From the NCBI GenBank assembly GCA_964627045.1, contig CAZVIK010000001.1, forward strand, positions 21,223 to 85,222: DNA of 64,000 nucleotides, read 5' to 3'. This document shows, one piece after another, positions 25,697 to 35,060 of this stretch; positions within the stretch are counted from its first letter, which is position 1; each line of letters begins with the position of its first letter. The notes under the pieces were generated by a model that worked only from the letters and a program-made list of their open reading frames with translations, did no database searches and was not told the DNA's origin. Made by a program: the position numbers and the translations under genes. This stretch comes from CAZVIK01 sp964627045. Its GTDB lineage: Bacteria; Acidobacteriota; Terriglobia; Bryobacterales; Bryobacteraceae.

Positions 25697-26854
25697 TCAA
25701 AAACCGCTCGGACGCACCCAGAAGCTCTCTTGCCACACCCCCCCGGCGGGAATGCTCTGGAGGTCCTTGTACAAGCCCTTGTGCGCCAGGTTGGTGGCGT
25801 TGGTGATGCCGGCCATCGGCTCGAAACAGATGAAGTTGCGGTTCTGCATCATCCCGCCGCCCCCTGGGCCACGTCCCTGGGCGCCCTGTGGAGGTGCCCC
25901 CGCGGGTGGGCCGCCCGGCGCACCGGCCGGAGGTCCCCCCGGTCCGCGTCCGGCCGCTGGTGCCGCGCTCGGATTCGGCGCGTAGATGACCGAGGCGCGG
26001 TAATTGGGGCCATAGACGACATCCAGCCGCTGGCTTTTTCCCTTCACCGACATCACCGCGTTTCCCGTAGCATCGCGCACCAGGTCGCCGAATACATGGT
26101 CCAGGTCGTAGTCCTTCAGTGCGATCGCCTGCGGGTTGGGGAAGAACCTCTCAATCGGCCGGGTCTCGCCCGTGGGGACTTTTTCCGGAGCCAACAGCCA
26201 CTCGGTCCGCGCGCCCACCGAAACCGTCCATTCATCGCGCGGCGAATCGGTCAACTGGAAGTAGGGGTGGTAGCCGACGGCCACGGGCATCGGTTCCGCG
26301 CTTAGGTTCTCGATACGCGTGCGTACCTCGAGCACGCCCCCTTGCAGGCGGTGTGTGATCTCGATGGTGTGTGCGAAGGGCCATTGCGCCATCCAGGAGG
26401 GCTGCCGCCAGAACTCCAGCCGGCAGGTGACCCACGCCGCCTGGCTGTCCGACTTCGCCTCCACCACCGTCCATTCGGAGGTCGAAGTCAGGAACCCGTG
26501 CATCGGAATGTTGCCGCGCACGTTGCCGAGGCCCATGTTGAAGGTGTATTTCTTGCCGTTGGCGTAGAACGCCTGTTCGTCCAGCCGGTTGGCCCACGGC
26601 GCCAGGAAAGGAGTGCCGGCCATCCCGGGGCGCTTCAGGAATTCCTCCAGCGACGCGGCCGGGAACCGGAACACGTTCTGCCCCTTCACCATCATTTCGA
26701 TGGCCTGGTTGCCGGCGGCGGGCACAACTGTGACTGTGGTCTGCGCGGCGGCGTCGCGCAACCGCACGACGGCGCCTTCGCGCTCCACCGAGTATTGGCC
26801 CAGGGCGGGCAGCGTCAGCGCCAAGACAAGCATTGACAGAATGGCAAGCCGCAT
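25697..26854 (-). CDS. Exported aldose 1-epimerase (galactose mutarotase-like)
   Basis: A 385-residue periplasmic epimerase that interconverts alpha and beta anomers of aldoses. ATG 26854 follows AAGGAGG by six bases and opens a signal peptide (LAILSMLVLALTLPALGQ). Family landmarks are FLAPWANRLDEQAF, GNIPMHGFLTSTSEW with the first active-site His, and VAVGYHPYFQLTD with the second. Near the C-terminus, about 40 residues of Gly/Pro/Ala repeats (for example GPGGPPAGAPGGPPAGAPPQ) interrupt the domain before NRNFICFEPMAGITNA, whose Glu is the expected base. The insertion is atypical for the family and probably forms a surface loop. Confidence 0.88.
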   Translation of the reverse strand: MRLAILSMLVLALTLPALGQYSVEREGAVVRLRDAAAQTTVTVVPAAGNQAIEMMVKGQNVFRFPAASLEEFLKRPGMAGTPFLAPWANRLDEQAFYANGKKYTFNMGLGNVRGNIPMHGFLTSTSEWTVVEAKSDSQAAWVTCRLEFWRQPSWMAQWPFAHTIEITHRLQGGVLEVRTRIENLSAEPMPVAVGYHPYFQLTDSPRDEWTVSVGARTEWLLAPEKVPTGETRPIERFFPNPQAIALKDYDLDHVFGDLVRDATGNAVMSVKGKSQRLDVVYGPNYRASVIYAPNPSAAPAAGRGPGGPPAGAPGGPPAGAPPQGAQGRGPGGGGMMQNRNFICFEPMAGITNATNLAHKGLYKDLQSIPAGGVWQESFWVRPSGF

Positions 26855-26951
26855 GAAGATCCTCCTTACGACATTGTGAAGCTGTATCATACCCAACGCG
26901 GCGAACCGGCAACAAGTACTGCATCCGTTGCGCGAGATTGCGGGTATGCTC

Positions 26952-26960
26952 TGCTATAAT
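26952..26960 (+). promoter_or_regulatory. Extended -10 promoter of the ABC/TonB/glycosyltransferase operon
   Basis: TGCTATAAT at 26952-26960 is a perfect extended -10 (TGN plus TATAAT). Transcription would begin near 26967, less than 20 bases upstream of ATG 26984. A TTGCGC at 26928 is 21 bases away, too far for a normal -35. The short leader leaves no room for a riboswitch. Confidence 0.6.
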
Positions 26961-26983
26961 CGCGTTTCTGAGATCCGGCTTCC

Positions 26984-27793
26984 ATGTGCGGGAGCGGCGG
27001 ACGCGAGGGGGTGGCGGTGAGGTGGTGTTGCGCCGGTCTGGAAGTCAGCTTCCCCACGAACAACGGGCGCGTTGAGGCGATCAAAGGACTGTCTTTGCAC
27101 ACCGGTTCCGGCGAGTTCTTGTCCGTCGTCGGCCCCAGCGGCTGCGGCAAGACGACGCTCCTGAAGACGCTCGCGGGGATGATCCCGTATCAAGCCGGGA
27201 CGATCGACCGGATCCCGTGCCCGGAAGACCGCAACGACCTGGCGCTGCTGGTGTACCAGGAGAACAGCCTGTTCCCTTGGATGACGGTTCTGGACAATGC
27301 CACCTTCGGGCTGCGGATGCGCGGCGTCGATCGCTCCGAACGCGAAGAGCGGGCCATGGTCTTGCTACGCCGGTTTGGCTTCCAGGGCCGCGAGCGAGTC
27401 TACCCAAGAGAACTGTCGCTCGGCATGAAGCAGCGGGTGGCGGTCATCCGTTGTTTCCTCAGCGATCCCTCGGCGATGTTGATGGACGAACCGTTCGCCG
27501 CCCTGGACTATCAGAACCGGCTGGCCTTGCACCGCGAGTTACTGGAGTTGTGGGAACAGGACCATAAGACGGTCGTCTTTGTGACCCACGACATCGAGGA
27601 GGCCATCGTCCTGAGCGACCGCATCGTCGTGCTTTCACGTCAACCGGCCAAGGTGGTGGCTGAGTTGAAGGTCCCCTTCGGGCGTCCGCGCGATCCCGCC
27701 GTCGTCCTGGAGGAGGAATTCCTGGTTTTGAAGCGGCGTGTTTGGGCGGCTCTCGGGCAACATGCCGACATCGGCGCCGTGGGGCGGGCATGA
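26984..27793 (+). CDS. ABC transporter ATP-binding protein, nitrate/sulfonate/taurine type
   Basis: A 269-residue ATPase of the SsuB/TauB/NrtD class that would energise import with the downstream permease. It shows Walker A GPSGCGKTTL, the Q-loop VYQENSLFPWM, the signature LSLGMKQR, Walker B AMLMDEPFAALD and the switch His in FVTHDIEEA. The start is uncertain: ATG 26984 has no strong ribosome binding site, whereas GTG 27017 follows GAGGGGG by five bases and still precedes the family's first strand (CAGLEVSFPTNNG). It is the first gene of a seven-gene operon; its stop overlaps the permease start as ATGA. The substrate is unknown. Confidence 0.92.
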   Translation: MCGSGGREGVAVRWCCAGLEVSFPTNNGRVEAIKGLSLHTGSGEFLSVVGPSGCGKTTLLKTLAGMIPYQAGTIDRIPCPEDRNDLALLVYQENSLFPWMTVLDNATFGLRMRGVDRSEREERAMVLLRRFGFQGRERVYPRELSLGMKQRVAVIRCFLSDPSAMLMDEPFAALDYQNRLALHRELLELWEQDHKTVVFVTHDIEEAIVLSDRIVVLSRQPAKVVAELKVPFGRPRDPAVVLEEEFLVLKRRVWAALGQHADIGAVGRA

Positions 27794-28566
27794 TTTCGCC
27801 GGCGCTTTGGAAGCGGATTGCGTTGGGCTTGTGGGCTCCGTTGCTCGTGCTCGCCTGCTGGCAATTTGCCGTGCGCTGGGGAATGCTGGATCCGTTGTTC
27901 TTTCCTCCCCCTTCGGAACTGGTGGGGGTCGGCCTGAAGATGGTAACCAGCGGCGAGTTGCCCGGGCATGTGCAGGCCACTCTCGTCCGTTCCCTCGGCG
28001 GGTTTGCCATTGGAGCGATATCCGGCCTTTGCTTTGGGCTTGTCATGGGCGCGTCGCGGCGGCTGCGCCAGTCCGCCGAGCCACTGTTGTCGGCATTGTT
28101 CGCCACGCCGAAACTCAGCCTGTTCCCGATGCTGCTTCTCTTGTTGGGAGTGGGCGACGCCGCCAAGATCGCCTTGATCGCCCTGAGCACCTTTATTCTC
28201 GTCGCCTTCCACGCCCTTGATGCCGTGCTCAATGTCAACAAGGCCTACGCGGAGATGGCCGCCAATTATGGGGCGGGAACCCGGGATCTGCTGCGCCACG
28301 TCTACCTGCCGGCGTGTTTGCCGCAGGTCTTCACGGGTTTGCGGCTGGCTCTGAGCCGTTCGTTGGTCTCGGCGATCTCCGTGGAATTAATCAGTGCGCA
28401 GGACGGTCTGGGCAGCCTCATCTGGATCTCCTGGCAGACTCTGGCGACCGAACGCCTCTACGTCGCCATCGTGACCTCGGCCGCGCTTGGGGTGCTGCTG
28501 CATCACGTACTACGCCGTCTGGAGGCCGCGTTGCTCCCCTGGAGAGGCCGCCATGCCGCCGCTTGA
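27790..28566 (+). CDS. ABC transporter permease, SsuC/TauC-like
   Basis: A 258-residue inner-membrane permease with about six hydrophobic segments (for example LWAPLLVLACWQFAV, LGGFAIGAISGLCFGLVMG, LSLFPMLLLLLGVGDAAKIA). The cytoplasmic EAA-type coupling helix is AEMAANYGAGTRDLLRHVYL, which docks on the ATPase. ATG 27790 overlaps the ATPase stop, giving a coupled start and the correct N-terminus; a longer frame from 27742 lies inside the ATPase. The last 14 bases overlap the next gene. Members of this family import sulfonates, nitrate, taurine or thiamine precursors, but nothing in the sequence picks among these. Confidence 0.92.
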   Translation: MISPALWKRIALGLWAPLLVLACWQFAVRWGMLDPLFFPPPSELVGVGLKMVTSGELPGHVQATLVRSLGGFAIGAISGLCFGLVMGASRRLRQSAEPLLSALFATPKLSLFPMLLLLLGVGDAAKIALIALSTFILVAFHALDAVLNVNKAYAEMAANYGAGTRDLLRHVYLPACLPQVFTGLRLALSRSLVSAISVELISAQDGLGSLIWISWQTLATERLYVAIVTSAALGVLLHHVLRRLEAALLPWRGRHAAA

Positions 28567-30157
28567 CCGTGGCCTTTGGGAGAAGCTCGGCTACTACCGC
28601 CGCATGCTAACAGGCATGCGGGCGCTGCTGAAGAAGCCGCCGTATGCCGATCCGGAGGCGGTAATCCGCCACCAGTTTGCCCACCGGGAGGAGATCTGGC
28701 TTCGCCTGGTCGAACGTGTGGTGTTCGCCAATCCGGAGAACCCGTACCACCAGATGTTCCATTTGGCGGGTTGCACGCACGGGGACCTGAGCGCCGCGGT
28801 ATCCAAGGACGGCCTGGAATCGACTCTCGCCGCGCTGCATCGTGCGGGCGTGTATCTCACGCACGATGAGTTCAAGGGGCGGAAGCCAATCGTGCGCTCC
28901 AACCGCACCTTGGAAGCCAAGCCGGCATGGTACTTTAACCCACTCGTCAAGGGCGGCGGAATTGAGTCGACCAGCGGTGGGAGCCGCAGCCCCGGCACGC
29001 GGATCGGCGGCGCCATTCCCGCGCGCCTCTACGGGGAGGCTCGCCGCCGGCTGCGGTATCGGGAACTGGGGGTCGAGGACTTCGAACAGGTGAGCGTCAA
29101 GGCCATCCTGCCCGCCGCCGACGGCCTGCTCGGATGCATCCTCGCATCGCGCGCCGGTATGCGGCAGGGGCCCTGGTTCTCCATTACCACCTCTTCGCTG
29201 GACGACGCGCATTACCGTTTCGCGACCAACTGCCTGGTGGCCCTGGCGCGCGCCCACGGGGAACAGGTGCCTTTTCCGGAGAGCCTGCCCTCCAACGATT
29301 ATTCCCGCGTCTCCGCCTGGATTGCCGGACGCCGCCGCCAGGGGGTGCCCTCGGTGGTGTGCGCACACCCGAGTCCCGCCGCGCGTATAGCCGCGGCCGC
29401 GGCCGAAAACGGGCACGAGATCCAGGGAACCGTGTTCCTGGTTGGCGGCGAAGCGCTGACCGGCGCCCGGCGCCGGGTGATCGAGTCGGCGGGCGCGAGC
29501 GTTTTCCCGAGCTATCCCATCAGCGAAGTTGGGGGCGTTGGCTCGGCCTGCCGCCAGATGACTTCGGGCAACTGCGTGCACATCAGCGAGGATTCGATGG
29601 CCGTCATCAGCTACCGCCGGAAAGCGCCGCTGAGCGAGGCCGAGGTCGATTCGCTCCTGATGACCACGCTGGTGGAACACGGCAACTGTGTGTTGATCAA
29701 CGTTGAAATGGACGACTGCGGCGTGATTGAGCCGGCCACCTGCGATTGCCTCTACTCGCGGATCGGCTTCCGCCGCCGCATCCGGGACATTGCCAGCTTC
29801 GGAAAACTTACCGGAATCGGCGTGACGCTGGTGGGGACCGACGTCATCCGGATTCTGGAAGAAACGCTCCCGTCGCGTTTTGGCGGAAGCGTAACCGATT
29901 ATCAACTGGTGGAATGCGACGGCGGTGCACAGGCGCGGCTTCAACTCAGGGTCGGCCGGCGCGTGGCGGTCGCCTCGCTTGACGGCATCAAGGACTGTTT
30001 CCTTCGGGAGTTGCGCCAGTTCGAAGGCGGGGCGGGCGCCTCGCGGATCTGGCGCGACACCGGCGCGCTGGAGGTGGTCCACGAAGACCCGTTGGTCACC
30101 TTGCGCGGAAAGGTGCTCCCGTTACATCTCCTCGGGAGGCAGGAAAAGACGGCATGA
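28553..30157 (+). CDS. PaaK/CapK-like adenylate-forming enzyme
   Basis: A 534-residue protein with the layout of phenylacetate-CoA ligase and CapK/LuxE-type acyl-adenylating enzymes. Visible elements are a phosphate-loop-like STSGGSRSPGTRIGG (~residues 140-155), FLVGGEALTGARRRVIESAG, FPSYPISEVGGVGSAC (the adenine-binding Y..SE.GG motif), and a C-terminal FRRRIRDIASFGKLTGIGV with the hinge-like KLTGIGV segment. ATG 28553 follows GGAGAGG and overlaps the permease end by 14 bases; earlier in-frame starts lie within the permease. The substrate is not predictable. CapK relatives occur in capsule loci, which fits the deacetylase and glycosyltransferase downstream, yet the link to an importer is unusual. 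Confidence 0.7.
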   Translation: MPPLDRGLWEKLGYYRRMLTGMRALLKKPPYADPEAVIRHQFAHREEIWLRLVERVVFANPENPYHQMFHLAGCTHGDLSAAVSKDGLESTLAALHRAGVYLTHDEFKGRKPIVRSNRTLEAKPAWYFNPLVKGGGIESTSGGSRSPGTRIGGAIPARLYGEARRRLRYRELGVEDFEQVSVKAILPAADGLLGCILASRAGMRQGPWFSITTSSLDDAHYRFATNCLVALARAHGEQVPFPESLPSNDYSRVSAWIAGRRRQGVPSVVCAHPSPAARIAAAAAENGHEIQGTVFLVGGEALTGARRRVIESAGASVFPSYPISEVGGVGSACRQMTSGNCVHISEDSMAVISYRRKAPLSEAEVDSLLMTTLVEHGNCVLINVEMDDCGVIEPATCDCLYSRIGFRRRIRDIASFGKLTGIGVTLVGTDVIRILEETLPSRFGGSVTDYQLVECDGGAQARLQLRVGRRVAVASLDGIKDCFLRELRQFEGGAGASRIWRDTGALEVVHEDPLVTLRGKVLPLHLLGRQEKTA

Positions 30158-31167
30158 ATCGTAGAACTGTGTTGTCCGCCGGAGCGGTATGGGCGGCGGT
30201 CGCCCTCGCCGGATGCGGGAGGAAGAAATCTACGTTGCGGCGGCTCCGGGTCGCCCTGGTTCCGAGGTTCACATTGGCCCCGCTCTACCTGGCCGACGAG
30301 AAGGGGTACTTCGCGGCAGAGGGAATTGAGATGGAGCGGCTTCCCTTGTCGCAGGCCAACGAGGTGCTGCCAATGCTGGCAGCGGGAAAGGTGGATGTCG
30401 CGTTCACCTCCGTCGGCCCGGCGCTGATTAACGCCGTAGTCCGCGGTGCGCCCATCCGCGTCGTCGCGGCGCGCGACATGGTGGTCCCCGGATGTACCAC
30501 CGGCGGCACGGTCTTTGCCAGCGCCAAGGCGTTCCCCGATGGATTGAAAGACCTCCGCCCGCTTCGGGGCAAGCGCGTCGTTGTGAACAACAGCACCGGG
30601 GTGATGTCTTTTTTCCTCGACGAGTTACTCAAAGCCTCGGGAATGACGCGCAAGGACATCAAGATCGTGGGCCTGAGGTCTATGGATGGTGTGGCCGCGC
30701 TGCTGGGGGGCAAGGTGGACGCTCTCGTGGCGGCCAATCTGGACAAGGACCTCTCGCTGGTCAGTGCCAAGATCGTGAGAGGCGTCAGCTTTGCGGAACT
30801 GTCCCCGAATTTCCAATACACCTTCGTGCTCTTCGGGAAGGCGCTCGTCGAAGGCAACCGCCGTGACGGCGTCGGCTTCCTAAGGGCGTATCTGCGCGGG
30901 TTGCGTGGGTTTCAGTCGGGCGAGAGTCCGAAGTCCCTGGAGGATCTGGCGCTGGCGGCGCACTCGGACCCCGGGGCGGTGCAGGAAGCCTGCCGCCAGG
31001 GATTCGCCGGCGATGGCATCGTGAATCCCGGCGACGTCGAGCGGCTGGTGAATTGGGCCGTGGCGGGCGGCTTCTGTGAGAAGGCGCCGCCTCTGGACCG
31101 GCTGTTGGACAACACCATGGTGCAGGAGGCGTACTTGTCTCTCCGGGAGGACGGGAAACGACGATGA
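30154..31167 (+). CDS. ABC transporter substrate-binding lipoprotein, NMT1/TauA-like
   Basis: A 337-residue periplasmic binding protein of the SBP family that includes NMT1/THI5-like and sulfonate-binding proteins. The N-terminus MNRRTVLSAG leads to a lipobox ending at Cys21 (VALAGC), so it is membrane-tethered. The first lobe begins LRVALVPRFTLAPLYLADEK and continues GYFAAEGIEMER, the family signature; AAGKVDVAFTSVGPALINAV and ALLGGKVDALVAAN form the hinge-facing strands. The start overlaps the preceding stop as ATGA. It supplies the third part of the importer with the two upstream ABC genes. There is no thiamine riboswitch, which argues against a thiamine-precursor role. Confidence 0.88.
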   Translation: MNRRTVLSAGAVWAAVALAGCGRKKSTLRRLRVALVPRFTLAPLYLADEKGYFAAEGIEMERLPLSQANEVLPMLAAGKVDVAFTSVGPALINAVVRGAPIRVVAARDMVVPGCTTGGTVFASAKAFPDGLKDLRPLRGKRVVVNNSTGVMSFFLDELLKASGMTRKDIKIVGLRSMDGVAALLGGKVDALVAANLDKDLSLVSAKIVRGVSFAELSPNFQYTFVLFGKALVEGNRRDGVGFLRAYLRGLRGFQSGESPKSLEDLALAAHSDPGAVQEACRQGFAGDGIVNPGDVERLVNWAVAGGFCEKAPPLDRLLDNTMVQEAYLSLREDGKRR

Positions 31168-34100
31168 CGTGGCGCGGAATCGTGTTGGCGTGTTTGGCGG
31201 TGGCGCCCCTGATGGCGCAGACCTCCGGGTCGGTCGAGGGGATCGTGCGGGACCCCAGCGGAGCCGTGGTCCCGGGCGCGCGGGTGATGGTGGTGGAGGA
31301 GGCCACCGCCGCGCCACGGCTGGCGGTAACGGATTCTGCCGGCCGCTTCCAGGTGCCGCGTCTTGCGCCGGGAACCTACGAGATCACCGTCGGCCGCGCC
31401 GGGTTCCGCGACCAGTCTCAATCCGGCGTCCACGTCGAATCCGGCGCCTCGGCGCGGGCCGATTTCTCCCTCGTGCTCGAGGGATACCGCGACCAGGTGG
31501 CCGTCTCGGCGGAAGCCATATTGATCGACGCGACTCCGTCGGGGGCCGCCAGCTTTGTGCGCCAGCAGCAACTGGAGGACCTGCCGGTGGCCGGCCGCGA
31601 CGTCTTTGAACTGGCGGCGCAACAGCCTGGGGTTCTGTTCGTGAGGAACGCCGACCAAAGTGTGACGCGCGGGCAGGGGCCCAAGTTCTCGGTGCATGGC
31701 GTGCGCCCTTCGCAGAACGGTTTTTTGTTGGATGGGATTCCCATTAGCGATTCGGCCGGCTCGGTGGCGGCCAGCGCGGCTCAGGTGACCCTCGGCGTGG
31801 AGTCGATGCGCGAAGTGGTGATCGTCACCAGCCCGTTCAGCGCCGAGTATGGCCGTTCGGCGGGCGCGGTGTTCACGGCCGTAACCAAATCCGGTGGCAA
31901 TCAGTGGCACGGCGCCGCCTATGAGTATTTCCGGAATGACGCCCTGGACGCCCGCAACTTCTTCGCTGACCCGGCCGAGGCGTCCCAGCCCTTCCGGCGC
32001 AACCAGTTCGGAGGGCTGCTCAGCGGGCCCCTTTACCGCAACCGCGCCTTTTTCCTCGTCAATTACGAGGCGATTCGGGAGACTCGCTCTTCCACGATGC
32101 GGCCCGTGGTCCCCGACGCTAATGCGAGAATCGGCCTGCTGCCGGCGGCAGGAGGAGCCAAGACCGTCGCCGTCGCTGCTGCGGTGAAGCCTTACCTGGA
32201 TCTTTATCCGCTTCCTAACGGGAGGAACTTCGGGGACGGCACCGGGGAGTTCCTGCATCCCTCGGTGCGCGGTATGCGGGAGGACTACGTCAGTGGGAAG
32301 TTGGATCTCCTGCTGAGCCCAACCTTCCGTTTGGCCGGCCGCTACGCCTTCGACGATGCCGAGCAGAGCCAGCCGCAACCGCTCGCCATCTGGAATTTCC
32401 TCACGGTGACTCAAAACCAGTTCGCCAGCGCCGAAATGCAGAACGTGTTGTCGCCCCGCACGGTCCACACCCTCCGTTCGGCCTTCAGCCGCGTGCCCGC
32501 GTCGGAGTTAGCCCGTCTGATGATCCAGGTTCCCGGCTCCCTTTCGTTCGTCCCCGGCCAGCCGCTTGGAGTAATCGCCGTCACCGGGCTCGCCGATATC
32601 GGGCCCTCGACCGTGCGGCAGCGCCCGCGGAGCCACATCCTGAACACCTATCAGGCGAATGACGATTTCGTGCACGTGCGCGGGCGCGACACGCTCAAGA
32701 TCGGCGCCGGCTTGTACCGCATCCAATTCAACCAGGTAGCCGACTTCAGTGCCTGCGGGTACTACCAGTTCAACTCGCTCCAGGAGTTTTTGGCGGGTAC
32801 CGCCCGCACGGCCGACGTCATGGTCCCCGGCTCGGATTCCCGCCGGGGCTGGCGCCAGACGCAGGGCTTTGTCTACTTCCAGCACGAGGTCCGCTGGCGG
32901 CCCGAGTTGAGCTTCGCTTACGGAATCCGCTTCGAATCGGCGAACACCCCGAGTGAGGTTAACGGGAAGGCATCCGCGCTGATCGACTACTTGGCCGACA
33001 GCGCCGTGACCGTCGGTGCGCCTCCCTATCGCAACCCTTCCGGCCGCACGCTGGCGCCGCGCGTGTCCGTCTCATGGGACCCCTGGGGCAACGGACGCAC
33101 AGTCGTCCGCGCCGGCGCCGGCATCTTCCAGGACCTGGTCGGCGTGCGCGACCTGATCGTCGCCGGCGGGCGCATGCCGCCGTTTTTCAGCCGCGTCTCG
33201 GTGACGCGCCCTACGTTCCCCAAACTCTTGGCGGCGATCCAGGGATCGGCGCCGTTAACCGCTCTGGATACCATCGACTACAACTTGCAGCAACCCTACG
33301 TGGCGCAGTTCCAGCTATCCGTGGAACGGCAGATCGGCGGCGCCATGGTGGTGGGCGCCACCTACGCCGGCTCGCGCGGCGTCCACCTGATGAGTTTTGT
33401 CGGCAACGTCAACGCCACGCGGCCGCAATATCTTCCCGACGGTCGGATCTATCTCGCGGCGGACGCCGGACGGCTGAATCCGGCGTTTTCGCAGATCGCC
33501 ATGCGCCGAAGCCAGTTCGATTCCGTGCACCACGGTCTAACGTTGACCGTGCGCCGGCGGTGGCAGGGCGGGCTGGGATTTCAGGCGAATTACCAGTGGG
33601 CCAAGTCGATCGACAACTCGTCTTCCACCATCACCAACGACTACTCCGGGACCGACTCGGTGCCGACCGTCTACGACTACCGCGCCAATCGCGGCCCCTC
33701 GGACTTTGACCAGCGTGGAGTGCTTTCCGGGAACCTGTCCTGGGCGGTCCCCTCCGGACGCGGCGGCGGGTTGGCCCGTCTCTGGCACGGATGGGAGCTG
33801 CACGCGCTCGTGAGTGCGCAGACCGGCCTTCCGTTCGCACCCACCGTCGGATTTGACCGGGTGCGGCTGCTGACGACGCGGGTCGACTTGGGCCAGCGTC
33901 CCGACTACGCCGGATTCGGCCGGAAGGCCGTCCTCGGCGGGCCGGACCGGTATTTCGATCCCACCGTGTTCGCGTTGCCCGCGGCGGGTTACTTCGGAAC
34001 CCTGGGGCGGAACACGCTGGTTGGGCCGGGCCTGTTCACAGTGGATGCCGCTCTCCATCGGACGCTCTTCCGCAACGAACGCCAGAACCTGAGCCTCCGC

Positions 34101-34259
34101 GTCCAGGCGTTCAACCTGGCCAACCGCGCGAATTTCCGGCAGCCGTCCGGGCTCGCCCTGTTTGAGAGCACCGGAGAGCGGCTCGGGAGCGCCGGGAGGA
34201 TCACAGAGACCGCCACCCCCTCCCGTCAACTGCAAATGGCCCTTCGATGGACGTTCTAG
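31164..34259 (+). CDS. Oar-like TonB-dependent receptor with carboxypeptidase-regulatory domain
   Basis: A 1031-residue outer-membrane protein of the type abundant in Acidobacteria. After a signal peptide (IVLACLAVAPLMAQ) comes a CarboxypepD_reg-like domain (SVEGIVRDPSGAVVPGARV, APGTYEITVGRAGFRD), then a plug (LPVAGRDVFELAAQQPGV, SVHGVRPSQNGFLLDGIP, SPFSAEYGRSAGAVFTAVTK), and a large beta-barrel ending in MALRWTF, with the terminal Phe of outer-membrane proteins. The start overlaps the lipoprotein stop as ATGA, directly coupling the outer-membrane and inner-membrane importers. The ligand is unknown; relatives have been linked to glycan uptake and to adhesion or secretion. Confidence 0.92.
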   Translation: MTWRGIVLACLAVAPLMAQTSGSVEGIVRDPSGAVVPGARVMVVEEATAAPRLAVTDSAGRFQVPRLAPGTYEITVGRAGFRDQSQSGVHVESGASARADFSLVLEGYRDQVAVSAEAILIDATPSGAASFVRQQQLEDLPVAGRDVFELAAQQPGVLFVRNADQSVTRGQGPKFSVHGVRPSQNGFLLDGIPISDSAGSVAASAAQVTLGVESMREVVIVTSPFSAEYGRSAGAVFTAVTKSGGNQWHGAAYEYFRNDALDARNFFADPAEASQPFRRNQFGGLLSGPLYRNRAFFLVNYEAIRETRSSTMRPVVPDANARIGLLPAAGGAKTVAVAAAVKPYLDLYPLPNGRNFGDGTGEFLHPSVRGMREDYVSGKLDLLLSPTFRLAGRYAFDDAEQSQPQPLAIWNFLTVTQNQFASAEMQNVLSPRTVHTLRSAFSRVPASELARLMIQVPGSLSFVPGQPLGVIAVTGLADIGPSTVRQRPRSHILNTYQANDDFVHVRGRDTLKIGAGLYRIQFNQVADFSACGYYQFNSLQEFLAGTARTADVMVPGSDSRRGWRQTQGFVYFQHEVRWRPELSFAYGIRFESANTPSEVNGKASALIDYLADSAVTVGAPPYRNPSGRTLAPRVSVSWDPWGNGRTVVRAGAGIFQDLVGVRDLIVAGGRMPPFFSRVSVTRPTFPKLLAAIQGSAPLTALDTIDYNLQQPYVAQFQLSVERQIGGAMVVGATYAGSRGVHLMSFVGNVNATRPQYLPDGRIYLAADAGRLNPAFSQIAMRRSQFDSVHHGLTLTVRRRWQGGLGFQANYQWAKSIDNSSSTITNDYSGTDSVPTVYDYRANRGPSDFDQRGVLSGNLSWAVPSGRGGGLARLWHGWELHALVSAQTGLPFAPTVGFDRVRLLTTRVDLGQRPDYAGFGRKAVLGGPDRYFDPTVFALPAAGYFGTLGRNTLVGPGLFTVDAALHRTLFRNERQNLSLRVQAFNLANRANFRQPSGLALFESTGERLGSAGRITETATPSRQLQMALRWTF

Positions 34260-35059
34260 CGCGCAGCGCGGTGGAGGAAGGCGCCGGCGCTGGCGGGCCG
34301 GCCCGCTCCATCCCCGTGTTGACGTTTCACGCCATCGAGGATGCGCGCGACGTTACCGCCTTTCCTCCGGGGCTTTTTCGCGCCGGGCTGAAGGGCTTGG
34401 CGGCGAGGTCCCTGCGCGCGGAGCCGCTGGAATCGGTGGCGGCTCGCATCCGGCGCGGGGCGGGCTTCGCCGCGCGGACTATGGCGCTCACTTTCGACGA
34501 CGGCTACCGGTCGGTCTACACCGATGCGTTTCCGGTGTTGGCAAGCCTCGGCATGAGCGCGACTGTGTTTTTGTGCACGGGCCGCGATGCGGGCCCGCTC
34601 TCTGCCGGGCTTCCCTCCCTTGGCGGGCGGCCCATGCTGAGCTGGGGACAGATTCGCGAGATGCACCGCGCGGGGATCTCGTTCGGGGCTCACACGCTGA
34701 CTCATCCGGACCTGACGCGGTTGGCTCCCCGCGAGATCGAGGTCGAAGTCCGCGAATCTCAGGCCCGGATTGAAGACGCCATTGGCGCGCCGGTGCGAGC
34801 GTTCGCCTACCCGTTCGGGCGTTTCAACCGCGCCTGCCTTGAGGTCGTCGGCCGGTACTTCGACGTAGCGTGTTCGGACCGGCTCGGCTTGGTCCGCGCA
34901 TCTTCGGATATCTTTGCGCTGCCGCGCGTGGACGCTTACTACCTGCGCTCGGAGCGGATGTTCGCGGGCGTGGCGTCGCGGTTTTTGGGTACTTACGTGG
35001 CGGCGCGCTCCTTGCCGCGGGGGTTGCGCCGCATGCTGATGAACTGCGTCGGAGGTTAG
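34247..35059 (+). CDS. Polysaccharide deacetylase (NodB homology domain)
   Basis: A 270-residue carbohydrate esterase family 4-type protein that would remove N- or O-acetyl groups from a glycan. Motif 1 is MALTFDDGYRSVY, with the catalytic base and metal Asp; motif 2 is GAHTLTHPDL with both metal-binding His; motif 3 is FAYPFGRFN. The start lies within the end of the TonB receptor gene, overlapping by 13 bases. No signal peptide or membrane helix is seen, so it may act in the cytoplasm, as expected for enzymes acting on lipid-linked or nucleotide-linked sugars. It is followed one base later by a glycosyltransferase gene. Confidence 0.88.
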   Translation: MDVLARSAVEEGAGAGGPARSIPVLTFHAIEDARDVTAFPPGLFRAGLKGLAARSLRAEPLESVAARIRRGAGFAARTMALTFDDGYRSVYTDAFPVLASLGMSATVFLCTGRDAGPLSAGLPSLGGRPMLSWGQIREMHRAGISFGAHTLTHPDLTRLAPREIEVEVRESQARIEDAIGAPVRAFAYPFGRFNRACLEVVGRYFDVACSDRLGLVRASSDIFALPRVDAYYLRSERMFAGVASRFLGTYVAARSLPRGLRRMLMNCVGG

Positions 35060-35060
35060 C

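Noticed and set aside
25855..25980. CRISPR-like or tandem repeat array at the Gly/Pro-rich stretch
   Set aside because: The repeats are codon-level PAGAP/GGPP runs inside an intact epimerase frame, irregular in length and without spacers.
26855..27020. Thiamine or other riboswitch before the NMT1-type ABC operon
   Set aside because: The extended -10 box leaves fewer than 20 bases of leader before ATG 26984, or about 50 before GTG 27017, too short for known aptamers, and no aptamer motif is seen.
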